Below, one piece after another: positions 8,307 through 17,017 of a stretch of DNA of 64,000 nucleotides; within the stretch, counting starts at the first letter, position 1; every line of letters begins with the position of its first letter. A program made the position numbers and the translations under genes. The stretch is from NCBI GenBank assembly GCA_002414665.1, contig DIAF01000027.1:17858-81857 (forward strand), read 5' to 3'. The stretch comes from Halieaceae bacterium UBA5085. Lineage in GTDB: Bacteria; Pseudomonadota; Gammaproteobacteria; Pseudomonadales; Halieaceae. A model generated the notes under the pieces. That model was given only the letters and a program-made list of their open reading frames with translations, searched no databases and was not told where the DNA came from.

Positions 8307-9383
8307 CTATGCCTCGCTGGTGTCCACAATCTGCATCTGTTTCAGGAGCGGAAGAATATCCGTCGCGAAACGTTGCAGGTCCCTTTCATAATTCTGGAAT
8401 GTCAGCATCACCGCATTTACGCCAGCGCGATGCACCGCTTGCAGCTGTTCCGCGACGTCCTCGGCGGTGCCGATCAGATTCAGGCCGCCGCCGCTGGCGG
8501 CCAGCATATTCTCGGTGAAGGTGTCGAAGGAGCCGCTGCCAGCACCGATATCCCGCAGCCAGTTGCCGGTGGCTTCCGCGTCTTTGTGGTCAATGATCCT
8601 GGCCAGCTCGTCCTCCGCCTGCGCGGCCGAATCCCGCCATAAAGGAAAGGGGAATATGGCGGTACGTACCTTGCGCTGGAAGCCCTCTGCATCGGCGTGG
8701 ACCGAATTTACCAGTGCCGGCAGGGCTTCAATGCTGGCGCCCGACATGAACGACCAGTCGCAATACTGTGCAGTCATGGCGCGTGCATCTGCTGAAACAC
8801 CGGCGTTGGCGATCTCGGGCATGCGGGCGGGGCGTGGCAAGGACACGCCCTCGTTGATTGTGTACCACTCCGAATGGTGGTTCAGTGGCGCCTGTCCGGG
8901 GTCCCAGAGCTTGCGCAAAATGTCGACGAATGCCCCCGTGCGCTCGTAGCGCCGGTTGTGCTCCGCGAGAGTGATGCCCATCATGCCAAACTCGCGTTCG
9001 CTCCAGCCGCTCACCACGTTCAGCCCCCACCGGTCACCGCTCATGTGTGCGAGGGTGGCGCCGATCTTGGCCATGACAACGGGATGAAACAACGGAACGT
9101 GGACGGTGGAAAAGACCCGGATGCTGCGCGTGGCCCTCAGCAGGGCTGCGGCCCAGGTATTGGTTTCCAGTGATGTGCCGAGAAAATTGGTTGTACCGCC
9201 GAAGCCACGCCAGCGGCTCACTGGAAAGAGATAGCGGAAGCCCAATCGCTCGGCGAACAGTGCAATGCGTTCGTTACTCTCGTAATGCCATTGATCCGCG
9301 ACAACATCGTGTGTCGAGATGGAGGGCATGTTCGAGCAGTTGGGCATGAATACGCCCAGCTGCAGTTTTTCTGAAGAAGCCAT
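8307..9383 (-). CDS. LLM-class flavin-dependent monooxygenase
   Basis: A 358-residue luciferase-like (bacterial luciferase/SsuD/RutA/SfnG group) TIM-barrel oxygenase that would use reduced FMN supplied by a separate reductase. Supporting segments are the N-terminal LGVFMPN, the central WGLNVVSGWSEREF and the C-terminal region with AEDVAEQLQ. It lies between the TonB receptor and the MBL hydrolase on the same strand, 4 nt from the latter. Family members carry out C-S cleavage, ring opening or Baeyer-Villiger-like oxidation. The actual substrate is unknown. Confidence 0.88.
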   Translation of the reverse strand: MASSEKLQLGVFMPNCSNMPSISTHDVVADQWHYESNERIALFAERLGFRYLFPVSRWRGFGGTTNFLGTSLETNTWAAALLRATRSIRVFSTVHVPLFHPVVMAKIGATLAHMSGDRWGLNVVSGWSEREFGMMGITLAEHNRRYERTGAFVDILRKLWDPGQAPLNHHSEWYTINEGVSLPRPARMPEIANAGVSADARAMTAQYCDWSFMSGASIEALPALVNSVHADAEGFQRKVRTAIFPFPLWRDSAAQAEDELARIIDHKDAEATGNWLRDIGAGSGSFDTFTENMLAASGGGLNLIGTAEDVAEQLQAVHRAGVNAVMLTFQNYERDLQRFATDILPLLKQMQIVDTSEA

Positions 9384-9423
9384 TCCACGCTACCCTATCG
9401 GACTTTAATGTCGCGACACATCC

Positions 9424-9457
9424 GCTCTCGCCGCGCCCCGCGGGGTGCGGCGAGAGC
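9424..9457 (-). terminator. Strong GC hairpin after the TonB receptor gene
   Basis: Perfect 11-bp arms GCTCTCGCCGC / GCGGCGAGAGC (9424-9434 and 9447-9457), with an inner G+CCCC/GGGG+T extension that makes the hairpin almost continuous. It sits in the 86-bp gap between the receptor stop and the LLM start. There is no U-tract, so it may act as an mRNA stabiliser or partial terminator that lowers expression of the downstream genes relative to the receptor. Confidence 0.5.
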
Positions 9458-9469
9458 AGAGAAACCGCA

Positions 9470-11668
9470 TCAGAACTGGTATGCCACGCTGGCACCGTAG
9501 GTGCGAGGTGGCAGCATGGAGCCGACGCGGAGTGAGTTGTAGAGCGGTGCGGTAATGATGTTGTTAGAGATCACCTCCTCGTCAGACAGGTTTCTCGCCC
9601 AGAGGCTGACAACCCAGCTGTCACCGGGGAAGGCGTAGTCTGCCCGGGCATTCAACAAACCGTAACCTTCCTGGAAGGCGTCGCTGCGGTTCCATTCGGT
9701 GAAGTAGATGTCGTCCTGATAGTAGGCTTCGCCGCGCAGATGCAGCAGTCCGTCTCCCATCGCCACCTCGTAGTTCACACCGGCTTTCAGTGTGTATTCG
9801 GGTGCATTGGGCAGGGTGTTGCCACTGAGGTCGGTGACTGCAAAGGCATTGGCATAGTCGCCGTTCAGGAATTCCTTGTACTCCGCGCTCAGGTAGGTTG
9901 CATACAGGTCAACCGAGAACCCGCCACCGAGTTGGGCGTCCATTTCCAGTTCAATACCGTAGTTCTCGGCCTTCGCGGCGTTGATGGTGGTGACGGTGCT
10001 GGTTTCATCAACAAAGGAGATTTGCAGGTCCTGATAATCATAATAAAACGCGGCCAGCGCATAGGACAGCGAACCGTCCGGCGCGCTCCACTTGTAGCCG
10101 GCTTCGAAGGCATCGACCGTTTCGGGGTCGAGCGGGTCGCTGAGGCTGCCGGTGTTGATGACCCCGGATTTGAAGGCCTGGGTGTACGTGGCGTAGAGCA
10201 GGGAATTATCGTCGCTGCGATATTCCAGCGTCAGGCGCGGCGTAATGTCGTCCCAATCAGCGGATTTGTCCGTGCTGATGTCGATACCCGCGGCATCGAA
10301 GCGGAAGAAGCCAGTGCCCTCCCTCTCTTCATAGTTATAGCGCAGACCGGCGATGACGGTGAGGGTGTCGGTAATCGGGTAGTTCACCTCCGCGAAGGCA
10401 CCGTAGGCGGTAATGTCGACGTCACCATTCTGCTCATAACGGCCGCTGTTGATGGCGTCGCCAGTCGGTGTGCCGCAGAGATCGGGCGCCAGCAGGAAGC
10501 AGATATTGTTCAAGGGTACGAAGACGTTGCCATAGAGGTCTTCCTGCAGGTACATGACACCCGCCAGCAGGTCGTAGCCGTCACCCGAGTAATTGAAGAC
10601 GAATTCCTGGCCGAAGGAGTCGCTTTCCTCCGTGTAGTCGTTGCGCCCGAACAGGTCGGCATCGGTGGAATCGAGGTCATCGCGGAGAAAGCGGTCAAGC
10701 CCCTGCAGCGACGTTATCGAGCGAAGGTTCAGGCTATCGCTGAGCTCGAAGTTGAGCAGCAGCGTGGCGCCGTAGCCCTCGCGCGTGTTGATGGCTTCCT
10801 GGTCCGAGTTGATGTCATAGAAGTCGCCCCCGACATCAAACACGGTCCGGCCGCCAAGCACAGGCACTGCAGGCGGCAGGCCACCGGCGGTACCCTGGGA
10901 TGGGCCAAAATAGTGAAAGGCAAAGTTGTTATCGTCTTCTTCGTAGTACTGCAATGACAGGTTGGCATCCCAGGCGGCATCTGGATTGTAGGCAAAGGTC
11001 GCGCGGTAGGCCTGAGCATCACGGTCGTCGACATCATTGCCGGTAAACAGGTTGTCGCCATAGCCGTCACGCTTTTCCAGCTTGGTGGCCAGACGGACTG
11101 AGAAATCGGGCGCCATGGGCATATCGACTGCGCCCTCAAACAGCCCCAGCCCGTAGTTGCCCACCGTGAGGTTTGCGTAGCCACCGAATTCGTCGCCGGG
11201 TTTGTTGGTCACCAGGTTGATGGCCCCTGCCGTGGCTCCGCGCCCGTAGAGTGTGCCCTGTGGGCCGCGCAGTACCTCCACCTGTGCGAGGTCAAACATG
11301 CCCGCCAACTGGGCGGCGGGACGCGGAATAATGGCGCCGTCCTGCAGGAAGGAGACAGCACCCTCGCCACCGATATCGATGCTGGTCATGCCGATGCCGC
11401 GAATGAACACACGGGCAAAGCCAAACTGGTCGCCGATCGACATGTTGGGCACCGCGACCAGCATGTCGCGAACGTTTTCGATGCCCCCGGGGCCGAGGTC
11501 ATCGGCGCCAATCACGTTGGCACCACCGGAGAAATCATCGAGGCTGACCGAGCGTTTGGTCGCAGTGACCACGACCTCCTCGAGGGTGTTCTGCGCCAGG
11601 GTGGTTTGTGAGAGTGCCAGGGCGCCAAGCAGCCCTGCATAAATGCCTGTTCTTATCGTGTTATGCAT
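9470..11668 (-). CDS. TonB-dependent outer-membrane receptor
   Basis: A 732-residue receptor with an N-terminal signal peptide (cleavage probably after TLAQ), a TonB-box-like segment LEEVVVTATKR directly after it, a plug domain (about residues 40-160, with GGIENVRDMLVAVPN and VEVLRGPQGTLYGRGATAGAINLVT) and a 22-strand-type barrel ending in the terminal aromatic YQF. It imports a substrate too large or too scarce for porins, using TonB/ExbBD energy. Its place inside the catabolic unit suggests uptake of the pathway substrate and not of a siderophore. I saw no obvious Fur box upstream. Confidence 0.93.
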   Translation of the reverse strand: MHNTIRTGIYAGLLGALALSQTTLAQNTLEEVVVTATKRSVSLDDFSGGANVIGADDLGPGGIENVRDMLVAVPNMSIGDQFGFARVFIRGIGMTSIDIGGEGAVSFLQDGAIIPRPAAQLAGMFDLAQVEVLRGPQGTLYGRGATAGAINLVTNKPGDEFGGYANLTVGNYGLGLFEGAVDMPMAPDFSVRLATKLEKRDGYGDNLFTGNDVDDRDAQAYRATFAYNPDAAWDANLSLQYYEEDDNNFAFHYFGPSQGTAGGLPPAVPVLGGRTVFDVGGDFYDINSDQEAINTREGYGATLLLNFELSDSLNLRSITSLQGLDRFLRDDLDSTDADLFGRNDYTEESDSFGQEFVFNYSGDGYDLLAGVMYLQEDLYGNVFVPLNNICFLLAPDLCGTPTGDAINSGRYEQNGDVDITAYGAFAEVNYPITDTLTVIAGLRYNYEEREGTGFFRFDAAGIDISTDKSADWDDITPRLTLEYRSDDNSLLYATYTQAFKSGVINTGSLSDPLDPETVDAFEAGYKWSAPDGSLSYALAAFYYDYQDLQISFVDETSTVTTINAAKAENYGIELEMDAQLGGGFSVDLYATYLSAEYKEFLNGDYANAFAVTDLSGNTLPNAPEYTLKAGVNYEVAMGDGLLHLRGEAYYQDDIYFTEWNRSDAFQEGYGLLNARADYAFPGDSWVVSLWARNLSDEEVISNNIITAPLYNSLRVGSMLPPRTYGASVAYQF

Positions 11669-11715
11669 GTTTGTTCCTCGCGCGTGGATGTTTTTTGGTA
11701 AATTGTTATTGCCTT

Positions 11716-13338
11716 CTATTTAAGTTTTTCCCGGCGAATCGATACGCCGTGTTGTTCTCTGTCCCAGCTGTCTTCTGTCACACCTTCGGTGCGCAGGATG
11801 TGCTTCTGCACTTTTGCAGAAGGCGTCTTGGGCAGTTCAGGTAGAATTCTTATGTAGCGCGGCACCATGAAGTAGGGCATACGTTGTTGCAGAAAATCGA
11901 GCAATTCAGCCGGATCAATCGCGGACCCCTCAACTGCGGCGACGGTCACCATCACATCGTCTTCACCGACGTCGCTGGGAACGCCGTAGGCAGCGGCCTC
12001 GCGCACTGCAGGGAAGGCGACCACTTCCGCCTCGACTTCGAAGGATGAGATGTTCTCTCCGCGGCGCCTGATGGCGTCTTTACGCCGGTCGACGAAATAG
12101 AAAAAGCCTTCCTCATCCTGGCGGAAACAATCCCCGGTGTGGAACCATCCGTTGCGCCAGGCTTCGGCGGTCGCTTCGGGGTTCTTGTAGTACCCGTGAT
12201 TCATGCCCCAGGGGCGATCCGTGCGCACCAGCATTTCTCCAACGTCTCCCAGCGGCACTTCGCAGTCGTTCTCATCGACCAGGCGCACATCCACACCGGG
12301 GCGAACTTTGCCGCAGGTGCCGCGCCGGGTGGGATTCGGTTCGGAGACGATGGGAGAAGAGATCTCTGTCATATTGAAAATGGTGTAGACGTCGATACCG
12401 AAGCGCTGGTGCAGGTCGCTCGCCGCTTCCGTCAGTGGCACCATGAACACCTTTTTCAGCCCATGCTTGCTGTCGTCTTCTGTCGGCGGCTGTTTGAGCA
12501 GGAAGGTGGCCATGACACCGAGCAGGAAGGCTGCTGACGTCTCGGTTTCGCGCACGAAGGGCCAGAAACTATCGGTGCTGAAGTTCTCCATGACCGCGAT
12601 CGAACCGCCGCGTGCCAGCATCACAAAAATGATGCCCATGCCGCCAATATGAAACAGCGGCATATTCACCAGGAACCTGTCCTCGCCGGTAATAAAGTGC
12701 CAGGTTTCCGGACCGGCATTGGTAAACAGATGCAGATAGGACGAGAGTACGCCTTTTGACGGGCCGGTTGTGCCCGAGGTGTAAATGATCGATTGGGTGT
12801 TCCAGGGTTCTATCGGACTGGCGGGTTCGGGAGGCTGACCCTGTGTCGACGCCAGGGCGGAAAAAGGCTCGCAGGGCAGTTTTATCTTTGGGCTTGTGGT
12901 CCCGGTGGTAAGTACCTTCTCAATCAGCGCCGTGTCGATATCGTCCAGCCGCTCGACCAGTTCGCCATGTGCAATCAGCAGGCGGGCATCAGAGTTGGCC
13001 AGTACATGTGCCAGCAGGTTGCCCTTGTAGGCTGTGTTGAAGGGCACGAACACCGCCCCCAGGTAGTTGATGGCAAAAAAACTGAGGATGCCCTCGGCGC
13101 CTCCAAACAGCCACACCGCGACGTGGTCCCCCTGGCGGACTCCCCGAGCATGCAGGCCAGCAGCAACCTGTCTGACCTGATTGCGCAGTTCGGCGTAGGT
13201 CCATTGTCTGCCATCGTCAAAGATTGCGTACACGTGGTCAGGTTGTTGCTCTGCCCACCGGTCGATGAGATACCTGACCACGCAGGTTTCTCTGTCTGGG
13301 ACCCTCGGATCGGCGCATTGGTGGCCAGTCATTGGCAT
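11716..13338 (-). CDS. AMP-forming acyl-CoA ligase (CaiC/long-chain type)
   Basis: A 540-residue ANL-superfamily enzyme that activates a carboxylic acid as acyl-AMP and then acyl-CoA. The ATP loop YTSGTTGPSKG is at 186-196, the adenylation segment FNMTEISSP follows, the motif HTGDCFRQDEEGFF comes before the hinge VDRRKDAIRRRGENIS, and the C-terminal catalytic Lys lies in TPSAKVQKH. It sits 47 nt upstream of the receptor gene and 18 nt downstream of the TetR gene, all on one strand. It probably makes the CoA thioester used by the mutase and hydratase of the divergent unit. The acid specificity is not known. Confidence 0.92.
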   Translation of the reverse strand: MPMTGHQCADPRVPDRETCVVRYLIDRWAEQQPDHVYAIFDDGRQWTYAELRNQVRQVAAGLHARGVRQGDHVAVWLFGGAEGILSFFAINYLGAVFVPFNTAYKGNLLAHVLANSDARLLIAHGELVERLDDIDTALIEKVLTTGTTSPKIKLPCEPFSALASTQGQPPEPASPIEPWNTQSIIYTSGTTGPSKGVLSSYLHLFTNAGPETWHFITGEDRFLVNMPLFHIGGMGIIFVMLARGGSIAVMENFSTDSFWPFVRETETSAAFLLGVMATFLLKQPPTEDDSKHGLKKVFMVPLTEAASDLHQRFGIDVYTIFNMTEISSPIVSEPNPTRRGTCGKVRPGVDVRLVDENDCEVPLGDVGEMLVRTDRPWGMNHGYYKNPEATAEAWRNGWFHTGDCFRQDEEGFFYFVDRRKDAIRRRGENISSFEVEAEVVAFPAVREAAAYGVPSDVGEDDVMVTVAAVEGSAIDPAELLDFLQQRMPYFMVPRYIRILPELPKTPSAKVQKHILRTEGVTEDSWDREQHGVSIRREKLK

Positions 13339-13356
13339 AGCTCCATCAACGATTCA

Positions 13357-14016
13357 TTACGGGGTGGCGGGCCGCTTGCCTGCGGCGTTCTTGCTCATGG
13401 GCATGGCGCGTGGCAGAACCAGCCTGGCAACGCTGCGGATGACATGCGTGATGATTTCCGCTTCGGACCAGCTTCCCCCCGGCTGGTACCAGAGCGCGAC
13501 CCAACTCATCATGCCGCCAATGGTCGTGGCGGTGAGGACGGGATCCTCAACGTCAAATTCACCCTCTGCGTGACCATTGGTCAGCAGTTCTGCCAGCCGG
13601 TGGTCGAACAGGGAACGCTTCTCGCGCACCCGGCGCGCGGCGCCCTGTTCGAGGTTCTTTTCCTCGCGCAGATACACGACGATGTGTTCCTGGTTTTCAA
13701 TGATCAGGCGCGCTACCTGATCGACGACCAGCTTCAATCGATCCCAGTGCGACCCTGACGACAGCAGGGACTTGTTCAGCGCCTCCAGAGAGACGCTGAT
13801 GCCAACCTCGGCGATGTCGTAGAGGATCTCGCCCTTGTTCTTGTAGTAGCTGTAGATGAAAGGCTTGGTGACCTGCAGCTGGTCAGCAATGGCATCAATC
13901 GTCGTTCCCTCGTACCCGAAGCGAAAAAACAGATGGCTCGCCTCATCGCGGATCCGGCGCCGCTTGAACAGGGCGAGCTCCGCTTTGAGGTTCTTTCCGG
14001 GTCGGGCGGCGGTCAC
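13357..14016 (-). CDS. TetR/AcrR-family transcriptional regulator
   Basis: About 219 residues. An N-terminal helix-turn-helix (roughly residues 18-65, with RIRDEASHLFFRFGYEGTT and the recognition region VTKPFIYSYYKNKGEIL) is followed by an all-helical ligand-binding domain. I chose the GTG at 14016 because a GGAGG lies 9 nt upstream; the long open frame further upstream runs inside the dehydrogenase gene. It lies 20 nt behind the dehydrogenase gene in the same unit. TetR proteins in such clusters usually repress the divergent promoters and are released by a CoA thioester or the substrate. Confidence 0.88.
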   Translation of the reverse strand: MTAARPGKNLKAELALFKRRRIRDEASHLFFRFGYEGTTIDAIADQLQVTKPFIYSYYKNKGEILYDIAEVGISVSLEALNKSLLSSGSHWDRLKLVVDQVARLIIENQEHIVVYLREEKNLEQGAARRVREKRSLFDHRLAELLTNGHAEGEFDVEDPVLTATTIGGMMSWVALWYQPGGSWSEAEIITHVIRSVARLVLPRAMPMSKNAAGKRPATP

Positions 14017-14036
14017 TGCTGCATTCCTCCGATGCG

Positions 14037-15212
14037 CTACAGCGCCATTTCCAGTACCGGTAGCACATCGGCTGCGCCGGTCACCGGGCGCGGGTTGGTT
14101 CGCGCCCAGAGGTCGAGCATCGTGTATTCGGCAACCTGCTGCAGACGGTCGCTGCCAACATTGACCTCGCGCAGTGAGCGCGGCATACCGAGGCTGCGAA
14201 TGAACGCGTCGACCAGTTCGCTGGCCGGCCTGTCCGGCTCTCCAAAGCAGCGGCTGATGCGTTTCTGGCGCTCGCCGTTCACCGGGGCGTTGTAGGCCAG
14301 CACGGACGGCGCCATGACGCATGAGCAGTAGCCATGAGGCACATCGCAGGTGCCGCCCAGGATGTGGCCAATCGCATGGCTCAGGCCCATGGGAACGCCG
14401 GCTATCACTGGAATCATCGATTGCCACGCGCCAACCTGGCATTTCAGTCGTGCCTCCAGATCCCCCGGGTTGTTCTTGACCCCGGGCAAACCCTCAATCA
14501 GAAGTCGCAGGGCGGAGTCGGCCATACCATCGCAGAAGTCATTCGATTGCAGGGACCCCAGTGTCTCAAGCGCGTGGTCGAGTGCCCGGACTCCCGTCGA
14601 CAGCCAAAGCCACTCCGGCGTATGCAATGTGAGCGCGGGGTCAAGGATCACGGCAACCGGTGCCATAGCACGGTGCTCGAATCCCTGCTTGTGATGAATC
14701 TTCTCATCCGTGGCCCCGCTCAGGGGGTTGAATTCACCGCCCGAAAGCGTCGTCGGGCAGATGATTACCGGGATATCGGGGCCCTCGAACTCGGGCTTTA
14801 TCACCTCCCCCTCGTCATTGACATAGACGTGGTAGGGCTCGAGGTCATCGTGCTCCCGGAGGTTGTGTTTCAGGCAGAGACTGACGATCTTGCCGGCGTC
14901 GGTAATCGAGCCGCCACCTACGGTGACAATCATGTCGGCCTGCGCATCGCGGGCCATGGCTGCAGCGGCGAGCACGGCGCTGCGCGGAGCGTGCGCTGGC
15001 ATCCCGTCATACAGCCCGGCGACACGGGGGCCCAGTGCCTTGCGGATACGTTCAATTTCGTCGGTCTGGGTATTCAGGGTGCGGCTGACCAGCAGGAAAA
15101 CCCGCTTGGCCTGCAATCGCTCTGCTTCTGCCGCCAGTGCCTTGGCGGCAGGTTCGCCGAGGTAGACTTTTTCCGTTGTGGTCAGGCCGACCACGCTCGG
15201 TTGTATGGCCAT
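14037..15212 (-). CDS. Iron-type (group III) alcohol dehydrogenase family protein, maleylacetate-reductase-like
   Basis: About 391 residues from the ATG at 15212 (MAIQPSVVGL), which has GGGAG 5 nt upstream; in-frame ATGs at 15233 and 15251 lack a good ribosome site. The NAD(P)-binding GGGSITDAGK segment and the PTTLSGGEFNPLSGAT segment place it in the Fe-ADH superfamily. The region aligned with the FucO motif GVDALTH reads GVRALDH, so the first metal-ligand Asp is replaced by Arg. The later histidines (HAIGH and VPHG) remain. Loss of that Asp resembles metal-independent maleylacetate reductases. It is the first gene of the minus unit, divergent from the mutase. Confidence 0.85.
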   Translation of the reverse strand: MAIQPSVVGLTTTEKVYLGEPAAKALAAEAERLQAKRVFLLVSRTLNTQTDEIERIRKALGPRVAGLYDGMPAHAPRSAVLAAAAMARDAQADMIVTVGGGSITDAGKIVSLCLKHNLREHDDLEPYHVYVNDEGEVIKPEFEGPDIPVIICPTTLSGGEFNPLSGATDEKIHHKQGFEHRAMAPVAVILDPALTLHTPEWLWLSTGVRALDHALETLGSLQSNDFCDGMADSALRLLIEGLPGVKNNPGDLEARLKCQVGAWQSMIPVIAGVPMGLSHAIGHILGGTCDVPHGYCSCVMAPSVLAYNAPVNGERQKRISRCFGEPDRPASELVDAFIRSLGMPRSLREVNVGSDRLQQVAEYTMLDLWARTNPRPVTGAADVLPVLEMAL

Positions 15213-15372
15213 AGCTGCTCCCGATGTGCTCATTATTTTTTGGTGAGGCATGCGTTGTCAAAGAGTAAGCTTTTTTTACTAATCGTCAAGGAAAAAATAT
15301 TTATGGTAGACAAAGGCTGGGGGCGGTACTACATTGTTTGGCGACCTCTAACCCCGACTGCAGCAATCGCCT
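15213..15372. promoter_or_regulatory. Divergent promoter region of the catabolic cluster, with a candidate operator
   Basis: This 160-bp AT-richer gap separates the two divergent transcription units and must hold both promoters. It contains an interrupted inverted repeat AGTAA-N7-TTACT (15264-15280) that could be the site of the cluster's TetR regulator, followed by an A/T-rich stretch. No convincing sigma-70 hexamer pair was identified on either strand, so only the regulatory role of the gap as a whole is reasonably safe. Confidence 0.4.
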
Positions 15373-17007
15373 ATGAATTCAAATAATGGTAACGGCAGGG
15401 TTTGGAACACGGCTTCGGGTCTGCATCTGAAGAATTTCTATGCTCCTGACGACGTTCCCGAGTCTCACCGAAAGCACGTGGCTGTCCCGCCCGGCGAGTC
15501 CCCGTTTCACCGCGGAGCCTACCCGACTGGCTATCGCACGAAGCCCTGGCGTATCTTTCAACTCAGCGGCTTCGGCAAGCCAGAGGACGAAAACGAGCGT
15601 ATCCGGTTCCTGCTGGAGCAAGGCGAAACCGGGTTCATCATGGAGCATGATCGCAACACGGGCGACCATTGCTACAACGTGGACCATCCCGATGTCGTGG
15701 CACGCCGCGAGGATGTTGGCCTGACGGGGGCCGTCATGCAGAGCGTGCGCGACATCGACATCTGTATGAAGGATCTGCCGCTGGCGACCAGTTACGGTCA
15801 TGCGGGTGGCGCCGTTGTGCAACACGCACCCTTTGCGCTAGCAGGCTACTGGACGGTGGCGAAACAGCGTGGTGTTGACCTCGCACGTCTTCCCGGTACC
15901 GGCCAGAGCGATTTTTTCCTGACCTACCTCGGGTGCGTCACCAAGCAACAGATTCCCACCCGGGACGGCTTGCGCTTCAATGCCGATATCATGGAGTTCT
16001 GTGACAAGCACCTGCCCCGCTGGGTGCCCGTCTCCATCGCCGGTTACAACGGTGCCGACACGGGACTCAACGCCTATCAGGAGCTCGGAGCCCTGTTTGC
16101 CAACGCCGTTGAGTATCTCGAGGAAATCAAGCGCCGCAACACCATGCCTCTGGAGAACGCGGCCCGCGCCTGTGGCGGTGTGAATTTTCGTGCGTCCATG
16201 GATCTGTTCGAGGAAGCCAGCAAAATGCGGGCTGCTCGCCTGATGTGGCAGCAGCTACTGGAACGTCGCTATGCTATTACCAACCCCAAGGTCGCCAACC
16301 TGCGCATTCACTGCGTGACCGCCGGTTCACGGATGACCTACCAGCAACCGCTGAACAATATCGTGCGCGGCACGGTGATGGCCCTGGCGGCGGCGCTTGG
16401 CGGAGTCCAGTCCCTCGGGGTTTCCGGTTACGATGAGGCATTGTCCATCCCTTCCGAACATGCCCACCAGATGTCCGTGCGGATTCAGCAGATCCTGCAG
16501 GAAGAGACCAATATCCAGGCGGTGACCGATCCGCTGGGTGGCTCCTATTATGTTGAGACACTGACTGCAGAACTGGTGGAGCGCGCCTGGGAGTTCTTCG
16601 ACGAGATTATGGAGCAAGGTGGCTTCCTCGCCTCCCTCGATTCCGGCTGGTTGCACGAACGTGCCGCGGAGAACCAGAGCGAAGACTTCCGTCAGCAGGA
16701 GAGTGGAGAGCAGGTCATTATCGGCGTGACTGACCACAAAGATGATGTGTCGCCCTTCGATGTGGACGGGTTTATGGGTGTCGACGACGCCTACGATGTC
16801 GCCCTGGAGAGGCTGCACGAGGTGCGCAGAACACGCTACGAGAAAGGCGCCTCGCAAGCGCTTGGGGCGCTGGAGTCAGTCTGTCGTGACGGCGAAAACA
16901 TCATGCCCGCGATGATGGATGCCCTGGCCGCTGAGGTGACCCTGGGAGAAATCGGCGATGTCTATCGCTCCGTGTTTGGTGACTGGGCGACTCCAATTCA
17001 GACCTGA
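15373..17007 (+). CDS. B12-dependent acyl-CoA mutase large subunit, divergent active site
   Basis: A 544-residue catalytic (TIM-barrel) subunit of the methylmalonyl-CoA mutase family, split from its B12 domain. Family segments are GAYPTGYRTKPW (Tyr54 matches mutase Tyr89), MRAARLMWQQLL, the HCVTAGSRMTYQQPLNNIVRG region and TDPLGGSYYVE. Hand alignment with Propionibacterium MutB gives two key changes: the catalytic His of SGYH is Asn226 (SIAGYN), and the substrate-carboxylate Arg207 position is Cys188 (YLGC). Residues 91-155 are also unusually divergent. It should therefore not be annotated as methylmalonyl-CoA mutase. It is followed after 10 nt by the B12-binding subunit and then by the MeaB chaperone, so it is very likely a functional mutase on another acyl-CoA. 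Confidence 0.88.
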   Translation: MNSNNGNGRVWNTASGLHLKNFYAPDDVPESHRKHVAVPPGESPFHRGAYPTGYRTKPWRIFQLSGFGKPEDENERIRFLLEQGETGFIMEHDRNTGDHCYNVDHPDVVARREDVGLTGAVMQSVRDIDICMKDLPLATSYGHAGGAVVQHAPFALAGYWTVAKQRGVDLARLPGTGQSDFFLTYLGCVTKQQIPTRDGLRFNADIMEFCDKHLPRWVPVSIAGYNGADTGLNAYQELGALFANAVEYLEEIKRRNTMPLENAARACGGVNFRASMDLFEEASKMRAARLMWQQLLERRYAITNPKVANLRIHCVTAGSRMTYQQPLNNIVRGTVMALAAALGGVQSLGVSGYDEALSIPSEHAHQMSVRIQQILQEETNIQAVTDPLGGSYYVETLTAELVERAWEFFDEIMEQGGFLASLDSGWLHERAAENQSEDFRQQESGEQVIIGVTDHKDDVSPFDVDGFMGVDDAYDVALERLHEVRRTRYEKGASQALGALESVCRDGENIMPAMMDALAAEVTLGEIGDVYRSVFGDWATPIQT

Positions 17008-17017
17008 GGCGATACAC

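Noticed and set aside
7445..8518. 357-residue plus-strand frame across the MBL and LLM genes
   Set aside because: Both minus-strand genes have catalytic motifs and coupled starts; this frame has none.
9740..10957. 405-residue plus-strand frame antisense to the TonB receptor
   Set aside because: It mirrors the receptor's codon pattern, has no ribosome site and no domain.
11669..11715. Fur box upstream of the TonB receptor
   Set aside because: The 47-bp gap has A/T runs but no match to the 19-bp Fur palindrome, so iron control was not claimed.
15373..17007. Annotation as methylmalonyl-CoA mutase
   Set aside because: Split subunits, Cys at the substrate-carboxylate Arg position and Asn at the catalytic His position argue against methylmalonyl-CoA as substrate.
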